Source: Saccharopolyspora kobensis
GTDB taxonomy: Bacteria; Actinomycetota; Actinomycetes; Mycobacteriales; Pseudonocardiaceae
Reading direction: 5' to 3'
Assembly (NCBI RefSeq): GCF_900108315.1
Contig: NZ_FNVB01000010.1
Coordinates: forward strand, 310,001 to 374,000
Length of the DNA: 64,000 bases
Shown: positions 57,754 to 64,000 of the stretch, piece after piece
How the letters are laid out: every line of letters starts with the position of its first letter
Numbering within the stretch: position 1 is the stretch's first letter
Translations under genes and position numbers: made by a program
Notes under the pieces: generated by a model
Told to the model about the DNA's origin: nothing
The model's input: the letters and a program-made list of their open reading frames with translations, nothing else
Database searches by the model: none

Positions 57754-58358
57754 GTCCCCCTCCATGTCTCCAGATCGCCGGTCCCCCGGCTCATCCTGCG
57801 CACTCGCGTCGACGAATCCGTAGCAGCTGCTCTGCCTGCGCTCAAGAAGCGCACGCATGAACAACGTGCCGTCGGAAGGGAACACGTCACACCCTTCCGA
57901 CCTCGAGCGAATACCTTCGTCTCCGGCTCGAGCACGTCGAGAACCACGCCGGCGTCGCTAGGCGTATTTTCGGCTTGCACGGTGAACGCCGGACCGATGT
58001 CATCCACGTCGAGCGGCTCTGCCGAATCCTCAACGACAGCACCAACGCGGTCGACCGCTTGTTCTCGAGACGTGGTGGAGGACTGCAGCTGCGAGCGCAG
58101 GTCAGCTTTGCGCGTCGGTCCGAATTCCTGGAACAGACCCGCCGAGAGGAAGTCGATCTCGGATGCAGCGACCAGTTTCCGCCGCCACAACAGCGGAAAG
58201 GCGCCCGCGCCGAAGCGCGCGCCAGTGAGCAGGCCGCAGATGAGCGCACTGGCGGCGCTGCTCCGCGCAGTCGATGCGGCGTGCAACTCCCTCCCCCGGA
58301 CCGGTTTCGAAGTCCGCGGGTCCACCTGCTGCAGCGCCCCTGCGAACTGCCGACTCAC
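57651..58358 (-). pseudogene. Remnant of an ADP-ribosylglycohydrolase gene
   Basis: The frame opens at a GTG that overlaps the upstream stop codon (GTGA). Residues about 30-90 match only the C-terminal end of an ARH domain: 'ALICGLLTGARFGAGAFP' aligns with 'IVCGNIAGALHGARAVPP' of the next gene, and 'IDFLSAGLFQEFGP' with 'TLAGDALAEFSP'. The N-terminal two thirds and all metal ligands are gone. Beyond about 57880 composition deteriorates and the frame runs into the next gene. The middle part ('VEDSAEPLDVDDIGPAFTVQ', 'LDVLEPETKVFA') is not recognised. It could still be a short expressed protein. Confidence 0.55.
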
Positions 58359-59749
58359 CAAGCCGGGTACCGGCGCAACCACGCGCCATCGGTCGGCGGG
58401 CCTGGGCTGAACTCAACCAGCACATCGTCGGCCAGCGTCCGCACAACATCACCGAGCACCAGTGCTCCGCTCAAATCGCGAGGAACTGCCTGGACCCCGC
58501 ATTCGGCACCGATGAGCAAGCCGCTGATAGCACCGACGACCGAACGATGTGCCGTGTAGTTCATCGCCAGCAGCACCGCCTCACGGACGTAATCACTGGC
58601 CATCGCGCAATACATCGCCAAACCAAGCGCCTCGGCACCATCGCTGCCGCCACCGTTGAACGCTTCGAGAACGCGTTCCCGCGGTGCAGGTACCCAATCC
58701 TCCCTAATCATGTTGAAAGCTCGTCGCATCATCTGCTCGCTCTTCTCATGAGCTGGCCATCCCCTCAACACCCCCACGGCGTTGCGGATGCAGTCGAAGA
58801 ACGGCACGTCGCGAATCTGCTGGTGCAGAAGCACGGCCAACGTTGCGGCCGGGAGGTGGTCGTCGGGATTCGGGTGCGTCAACGCCGCGATGTTGACAGC
58901 AGTGGAAAACACCTCTTCTGGGTCGTTCGACCACACCGCTGCCATCGCCGCTCTCGGGACCGCGTCACTGCCGCCAGGGGCAGTCTCGCCGCCTTCTTGT
59001 TGTGGGCGCAAACCAGTTCGAGCGAACGACTCCAAAGCAGCGACGGTCACCGAGTCCTGCTCGCGATCGCCGAACAGGGCCTCGGTGTGGACCAGCCAAC
59101 CGTCGGGTTCGGGCGATCGCGCGGCGAACGGACCTCCCCACTCCGGCCACCTGCCACGACTTCCCCACGGAACACGCTGCGTGTACAGCCACCGCTGGTA
59201 AGCGTGATGGACCTCGGGGACCGGATCAGCATCCACCGGATTCATGCGGCGAGCGGTGTGCGCACGGATCAAGCCCTCCAACGTGAAGGCCAATAGCTGG
59301 CTAGTGCCTGAACTGCTAGCCGGACCGCCGCGGAAAGAGTAGTCGACCAGTGCCTGGTCCTTCTCCAGCATGACGCTGGGTCTCCAGCTCCGCTCGAACG
59401 CCACCCCAGTGTCGACGGCACGTCCCAGCGCGTCGCCGACCACTGCCGAGAGCAGTGCTCCGCTGAACCGCTCCCCCGGGTCCGGGTCAGGAATACGGAG
59501 TTTCCGCTCGGGGTGGCGCCCTTCGATTTCGCGGGACCGCATGTCGAAGTCGATCAACACCTCGGGCGGGCTGTCGATGTCGACGTAGTGCAAGTTGTAG
59601 TCGCTGCCTTCTTTCCGGCCCTGTGGCCGAAACTCGGCATGCGCCTCGACACGCGACGACCATTCACGATGCAGCTCGCCGACCTTCGTGCTCCGCCGGT
59701 AGCGCTGTTCCTTCGGCCAGCCCTTCGGTGCGACGCGCTCGTCCCTCAC
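58355..59749 (-). CDS. Catalytically erased ADP-ribosylglycohydrolase homolog
   Basis: 464 residues. The ARH fold is recognisable from 'ERFSGALLSAVVGDALGRAVD', 'LLAFTLEGLIRAHTARR', 'NIAALTHPNPDDHLPAATLAVL' and the family end 'FSPGPPTDGAWLRRYPAW'. Yet the TDDT site reads SSGT and the GDSDSTG site reads TAHRSVVG, so both metal sites are destroyed. An ~80-residue N-terminal region precedes it. The GTG at 59749 overlaps the toxin stop codon (GTGA) and has GGGGAGGAAG 5 nt upstream, so it is translated directly after the toxin. This position is typical of an immunity or binding partner. Confidence 0.8.
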   Translation of the reverse strand: MRDERVAPKGWPKEQRYRRSTKVGELHREWSSRVEAHAEFRPQGRKEGSDYNLHYVDIDSPPEVLIDFDMRSREIEGRHPERKLRIPDPDPGERFSGALLSAVVGDALGRAVDTGVAFERSWRPSVMLEKDQALVDYSFRGGPASSSGTSQLLAFTLEGLIRAHTARRMNPVDADPVPEVHHAYQRWLYTQRVPWGSRGRWPEWGGPFAARSPEPDGWLVHTEALFGDREQDSVTVAALESFARTGLRPQQEGGETAPGGSDAVPRAAMAAVWSNDPEEVFSTAVNIAALTHPNPDDHLPAATLAVLLHQQIRDVPFFDCIRNAVGVLRGWPAHEKSEQMMRRAFNMIREDWVPAPRERVLEAFNGGGSDGAEALGLAMYCAMASDYVREAVLLAMNYTAHRSVVGAISGLLIGAECGVQAVPRDLSGALVLGDVVRTLADDVLVEFSPGPPTDGAWLRRYPAW

Positions 59750-62700
59750 AGCCGCTTCCTCCCCTGCCAGCCAATCACTTTGCCCGGCTCCATGAAAACG
59801 CGCTTGCCCAGCCACCATTGATCCCGCAAGTCTCCGGAATCCACGCCAGCGGGACGACCGAGATCACTGATCTCCTTCGGGGTCGGAAAGTCTTTCGAAC
59901 CAAGGTGGAAGCGCGATACGATGTCGTGCGCGACAAACAATTCAGTGCCGAGGAACGAGATTTTACGTTCCAATGATTCCCGCTCCGGCCCGGACTGCAG
60001 GGACGCCACCTCCTGGCGCATCTCGTCGATCTCCCGTTCGGTCCTAGCGATCCCGCTTTTCAGCCGCGGCAAGATCCTTTCGACAGCTTCCTGGTGGTTG
60101 TCGAACTCATAGCCCTGCCGAGCCCAGGCATAGCTTCCGACATCGATGTTCGCTCGGAGGACGATCGACTCGACTCCGGATTGGCGGTACCAGCTTTCCA
60201 ACATGCCGTTGAACTCGCCCGCAAATCCATTCCCTCGAGCATCTGCCTTGATCTCAAGCTTCGCGTGATTAGCCACCAGCCCACCAGTTTTCGAATCCAG
60301 GAAGAAGTCACGCGTTGCAACGCCGATCTTCTGACCTGAATCATCGAAGATGTCAGCCTTCATGGAGACACGACCCTCGGCCCCGGTGACCTCGTGCACC
60401 TCAACTCGCAAACCTGCATACTCGCCATCCACAACACCTTTGACCTTGGCCAAGGCAGCCTGCTCATCGAACGGCACCCCGCCATCAGGAAACAGGTCTC
60501 CAATTAGCGGGCGCTCGTCGCGATCCCGCAACGACCGGTCGCCGACGTTTTCGTCACCCAAACTGCCCGTATCGCCGCTTTCCCGGTCGTGCGGACTCGC
60601 TTCTTCCGATGACTCAGGGCGCACTGCTTCGTCGGGCCGCTCAGTACGGTTGAACGGATCAACCCCGTGGTCACCGTTCTCGAACGGATCTGGCGCGTCG
60701 TCCCAATCTACAGCCGTCCTCCGCCGCCTGGAATTGTGTTGAACAGCTGGAGAACTATCCAGTTCGCGAGAGCGACCTGGATGAACCGGAGCGGGGCTCG
60801 GCGACGGCGCATTTCCGTGACCGGTACCGACCGAAGGCTGTTGGCTGGGCCGCTGCTGCCGAGGGCCGCTGACGTCCAAAGGTGGTGTGTTCGCTCGCTG
60901 CCCTCCGGGCACCTGGCGCGGGCCTGAGACATCGAGTGGTGGAACGTTGTTCCTGGAGGTTGAAGGTGTACCAGGGTTCGGACCGTCTACGTTCGGGCGT
61001 GGGGCTTGTTGTCCTGGGCCGCTCGGGTTTGGACGGGGCCCTGAAACGTCGTACGGCCTCGGTGCCGGTTGGCCGGGCGGTTGTGGTCCCTGCGGACCTC
61101 GGGGGCCGTTCGGGAGCGGGCCGACGCCTGGGGTGCGCGGCCCCTGGGAACTCGGGCTGTTGAAGGTCGGGCGGCCGCTCTGCTGGGGCATGCCCTGCAG
61201 TTGTTGCTGGCCACGCGGCGGCGGGGTCGGTCCGGACTGCTGAGAGCCGCGTGGGGGCTGAGGCGCCGGAGGGTTCGGTTGCCCGGAGCTCTGTTGGGGC
61301 ATGCCTCCTTGGTGCTGGGGCTGCGGGTACGGCTGGCCTTGTTGCGGCAGTCCCTGCTGAGGTGCGGGGCCGCCGTACGGCTGCTGACCAGGCTGGGACC
61401 CACCGAACGGTGGCTGGCCCTGCTGAGACGCACCGTAGGGCTGCTGACCAGGCTGGGGACCGCTGTACTGCTGTTGGGGGCTGCCGAAGGACGGCTGTCC
61501 GGGCTGGGGGCCGTTGTGGGGCTGCGGCCCGCCGAACGACGGTTGGCTCGGCTGCGGCCCGCCGTACGGTGGCTGGCTCGGCTGGAGTGCGCCGTAGGGG
61601 TGTGGCGTGTTCTGCGGCGGTGGTGAGAAGGACGAGTACCTCTCGCCCGTGACCGGGTCCATTTCGAAGGTGTCCGGCTTGGGGTTCTTGCCGAACATCT
61701 TGCGGACCCAGTCGCCGAAGCCGCGTTGTTCGGCGTTGTGGGCTTGTACTCCGTGGCGGACGAATTCCGGTTCGTGGCCTGGAGGGAAGGGGCTGTCGTG
61801 GACCGCTTTCGTGCCGTCCGGGGCGAAGCTGACCCATTGGCCCGGTTCGTCGAGCTTGGGTTGGGGCGTGCCGGAGGCGTCCGCTTCGAACTTCGCTCGC
61901 GAGTCGCTCGCGTACATGTTGCCGAAGTTGTCGACCCAGGCGTCCTTGTTGGGCGCCAGGACTTCGACGCCGAGCTCCTTGGAGAGCTGCTGGGCGAAGT
62001 TCGGGGAGCCGTCGGGCATGTCCGCACCGGTCTTGCAGGACAGCAGGCGCACCGGTGTGCCCGGGTCGTAGCCCGGGGCGGCCTTGATGATCTCGGCCAG
62101 TTCCTTGGCGGAGAGCTGCTGGCCGCGGAACTGCACTCCGTCCGGGCTGCCGTGCACCTCGACCGTGAAGCGCTTCGGGTCCACCGCCGGTTTCGGCATC
62201 CGGTCGTAGTAGTCCCGGTCGCCGATCCTCGTCTTCGGATACGGCACCGCCGACAGACCGGAGGGCGTGTTGCGGATGCCGATGTAGCCGTGGGGGTCGT
62301 TGGGGTCCCGGAGCTTGCTCTCCAGCTCCGGGGAGACCTTGATCCGCTCGAACTCGCCTGCGCGGCCGATGTCCCACCGGTGCTCGGTCGGATTCGCCGG
62401 CGGGCGCTCGGCGGCCATCGACTCCGAAGTGGAGTACTTCTGGGACTCCTGGTCGGGCTTGGGGGTTTCCTGGCCGACGCCGGCGTCCTCGGGCGTCCGC
62501 TGCGGCCCGCCCGGACGCCACTCGCCCTCGGCGCCCCGGGCGTTCGAGAACGAGTCGGGGCGCATGTTGGAGTGCTGGCGGTCGACACCCGCGTGGTGCG
62601 GCTTGGGGGCGTCCGGGTGCACGCGGACGCCGTCGTGCGGGTGGCGTTGGCGTGGTGCGTTCGGAACGGCGTCCGGACGGTTGTTGCGGGGCGGAACGTC

Positions 62701-64000
62701 CGGACGCGACGGGCCGTCGGGACGAGGCGCATCGTGGCGCGGCAGGCCGTCGGGGCGTGCATCCGGGCGCGACGGGGCGTCCTGGCGCGCTGGGCTGTCC
62801 GGGCGACCTGACGGCGCGTCGGGGCGCGACGTGGCGTTCGGGTGCGTTGACGTGTTCGGGCGAGCCGGGTTGTCGGGATGCCCCTGGCGGGGCTGGGAGT
62901 TCGGCGCGTCAGTGCGCGGCGGGCCTCCCGGGTGCGGTGCGTTCGGGCGGGCCGGAGCGTCCGGGTGCCCGGGGCGAGGGCTCGGTGCGTCTGCACGCGG
63001 CGGGCCGCTGGGGTGTCCGGGCGCGCCCGGGCGCTGTGGAGCGTCCGGCCGCGGGCCACCTGCGGGCGGAGTGTTCTGCCTGGGCGGGCCGTCCAGGTGC
63101 CCGGGGCGAGCGGGAACATCCGCCCGTGCCGGGCCGCCCGGATAGCCGGGCCCGGCGGCCTGCGGCCGCGCACCTGCCGGCGGACCGGCCGGACGCTGTC
63201 CGGCCTCGCCTCCCGGTCCACGCCGCTCCGGCGACGCCGTTCCGCGCCCTCCCGGGCCCTCCGGCCCCCGCTGGCGCGGCGCCTCGGGCCTCCCGGCTGC
63301 GCCGGGGCTTCCCGGTGTACCGGTCCAACCGGATCCGGAACCGTGGCGCCCGCTGCCTCCGGCGGTCGGCGCACCGCCACCTCCGGGGCCTCCGGCGGCT
63401 CCGCCGCCGACCGGCCCGGCACCTGCTCCGCCGGGGGCCGATTGATCCGAGCGGGCGGGTGGTGGCCCGGCAACAGGTGCCGCAGGGCCCATCTCCGGCG
63501 CCCTGGACGACGCGTCCACAGTCGCCGACGAGGTGGCGGCCGGTGTGTTCGGGTTGTACCCGGCAGGCCCGCCGGGCGTGCCGAAGCCCGAGGTGGATCC
63601 TCCACCCGGAGGCGGTCCGCCGGCGGTGCTCCCGCCCGAGAAGCCCGAACCGCCGCCGACCGGCGCGCTGCCCGGGCTCGCACTGCTGGGAGGCTGGCCG
63701 CCCGGATTCGAACCGCCGGGGTTCCCACCGGAGCTCACGTTCTCGGGGTGCGAACCGGTGGTCCCGCCCGAGTGCGAGCTGCCAGGACTCGGCGCGTCCG
63801 CAACCGGTCCGCCCGGGTGCGAGCCGCCAGGAGTCCCGCTCGGGTTCGAGCCACCGGGGTTCGACGCTTCGCCAGTCGTACCAACGTGATTCGATCCGCC
63901 GGTGGGCGAGCTTCCGGGATTCGGCCCTTCCGGAGCCGTGCCACCGGACCCGCCCGTGTGCGAACCACCGGGGTTCGGCCCACCGCCAGCAGAACCACCG
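59746..64000 (-). CDS. Polymorphic-toxin-like protein, protease-like core and C-terminal GNAT-like domain (5' partial)
   Basis: The frame is open to the window edge (1417 residues seen; the start lies outside). The N-terminal ~480 residues are Gly/Pro/Ser/Asn- then Pro/Arg/Asp-rich repeats. A globular domain follows with 'FTVEVHGSPDGVQFRGQQLSA' and 'VRLLSCKTGADMPDG...FAQQLSKELG', resembling cysteine-protease (C80/caspase-like) autoprocessing domains with a His-Cys pair. Next is a Pro/Gln/Gly-rich linker. The C-terminal domain has 'LEIKADARGNGFAGEFNGML', 'WYRQSGVESIVLRANIDVG' and 'YAWARQGYEFD', a GNAT-acetyltransferase-like signature, then a coiled region. An internal GTG exists at 63738. The layout fits a type VII-exported toxin; activity is unproven. 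Confidence 0.75.
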   Translation of the reverse strand, partial: GGSAGGGPNPGGSHTGGSGGTAPEGPNPGSSPTGGSNHVGTTGEASNPGGSNPSGTPGGSHPGGPVADAPSPGSSHSGGTTGSHPENVSSGGNPGGSNPGGQPPSSASPGSAPVGGGSGFSGGSTAGGPPPGGGSTSGFGTPGGPAGYNPNTPAATSSATVDASSRAPEMGPAAPVAGPPPARSDQSAPGGAGAGPVGGGAAGGPGGGGAPTAGGSGRHGSGSGWTGTPGSPGAAGRPEAPRQRGPEGPGGRGTASPERRGPGGEAGQRPAGPPAGARPQAAGPGYPGGPARADVPARPGHLDGPPRQNTPPAGGPRPDAPQRPGAPGHPSGPPRADAPSPRPGHPDAPARPNAPHPGGPPRTDAPNSQPRQGHPDNPARPNTSTHPNATSRPDAPSGRPDSPARQDAPSRPDARPDGLPRHDAPRPDGPSRPDVPPRNNRPDAVPNAPRQRHPHDGVRVHPDAPKPHHAGVDRQHSNMRPDSFSNARGAEGEWRPGGPQRTPEDAGVGQETPKPDQESQKYSTSESMAAERPPANPTEHRWDIGRAGEFERIKVSPELESKLRDPNDPHGYIGIRNTPSGLSAVPYPKTRIGDRDYYDRMPKPAVDPKRFTVEVHGSPDGVQFRGQQLSAKELAEIIKAAPGYDPGTPVRLLSCKTGADMPDGSPNFAQQLSKELGVEVLAPNKDAWVDNFGNMYASDSRAKFEADASGTPQPKLDEPGQWVSFAPDGTKAVHDSPFPPGHEPEFVRHGVQAHNAEQRGFGDWVRKMFGKNPKPDTFEMDPVTGERYSSFSPPPQNTPHPYGALQPSQPPYGGPQPSQPSFGGPQPHNGPQPGQPSFGSPQQQYSGPQPGQQPYGASQQGQPPFGGSQPGQQPYGGPAPQQGLPQQGQPYPQPQHQGGMPQQSSGQPNPPAPQPPRGSQQSGPTPPPRGQQQLQGMPQQSGRPTFNSPSSQGPRTPGVGPLPNGPRGPQGPQPPGQPAPRPYDVSGPRPNPSGPGQQAPRPNVDGPNPGTPSTSRNNVPPLDVSGPRQVPGGQRANTPPLDVSGPRQQRPSQQPSVGTGHGNAPSPSPAPVHPGRSRELDSSPAVQHNSRRRRTAVDWDDAPDPFENGDHGVDPFNRTERPDEAVRPESSEEASPHDRESGDTGSLGDENVGDRSLRDRDERPLIGDLFPDGGVPFDEQAALAKVKGVVDGEYAGLRVEVHEVTGAEGRVSMKADIFDDSGQKIGVATRDFFLDSKTGGLVANHAKLEIKADARGNGFAGEFNGMLESWYRQSGVESIVLRANIDVGSYAWARQGYEFDNHQEAVERILPRLKSGIARTEREIDEMRQEVASLQSGPERESLERKISFLGTELFVAHDIVSRFHLGSKDFPTPKEISDLGRPAGVDSGDLRDQWWLGKRVFMEPGKVIGWQGRKRL

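Overview
This window is from a very GC-rich actinomycete chromosome. Large actinobacterial traits point to the order Pseudonocardiales (Saccharopolyspora-like): frequent GTG starts, GTGA/ATGA couplings, a complete ESX-type (type VII) secretion locus, zinc-type S14 and AT-rich palindromic islands. The lineage is an inference from gene content and style; no species marker such as 16S rRNA is present.

Layout. (1) 0.1-1.7 kb: an MFS exporter divergent from an ArsR-type repressor. (2) 1.7-2.2 kb: a palindromic repeat element followed by a GC-rich minisatellite. (3) 2.2-15.5 kb: a type VII secretion locus in four alternating blocks: eccC (-), eccD-mycP (+), a large WXG100-like protein plus an EspC-like protein plus eccB (-), and eccE plus an ESX-linked unknown (+). 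The same palindromic element lies on both sides of this locus. (4) 15.5-22.9 kb: a VOC/DinB pair with a divergent WYL regulator, then an ABC-2 transporter whose permease is fused to an extracellular alpha/beta-hydrolase, with a divergent two-component system. (5) 23-48 kb, minus strand: the str (rpsL-rpsG-fusA-tuf), S10, spc and alpha clusters ending in rpoA-rplQ-truA. A terminator separates rplO from secY, and a pair of plus-strand methyltransferase genes sits between map and infA. (6) 48.5-50.3 kb: a membrane-anchored bacterial caspase with a C-terminal WD40 region. (7) 50.5-64 kb, minus strand: a translationally coupled array. It starts with a long Gly/Pro-rich polymorphic-toxin-like protein with a predicted cysteine-protease-like core and a C-terminal GNAT-like domain (5' end outside the window). 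It continues with four ADP-ribosylglycohydrolase (ARH) family genes, some with intact and some with erased active sites, and ends with a TNT (NAD+ glycohydrolase-like) protein.

How it fits together. The ESX genes encode the membrane core (EccB, EccC, EccD, EccE), the mycosin protease and likely secreted partners. The 50-64 kb array has the composition expected of an ESX-exported toxin/ADP-ribose-metabolism cassette, with NAD+-cleaving and ADP-ribosyl-hydrolysing chemistry encoded side by side. The central ribosomal block is housekeeping.

Two dispersed repeat families stand out. One has three copies, all in convergent intergenic gaps, each with one or two AT-rich palindromic units and a GC-rich hairpin. 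The other has three full copies and one half copy, all intergenic; it folds into a four-part nested hairpin whose stems differ in sequence yet remain complementary, which indicates selection on structure. One copy lies inside the spc operon between rpsN and rpsH.
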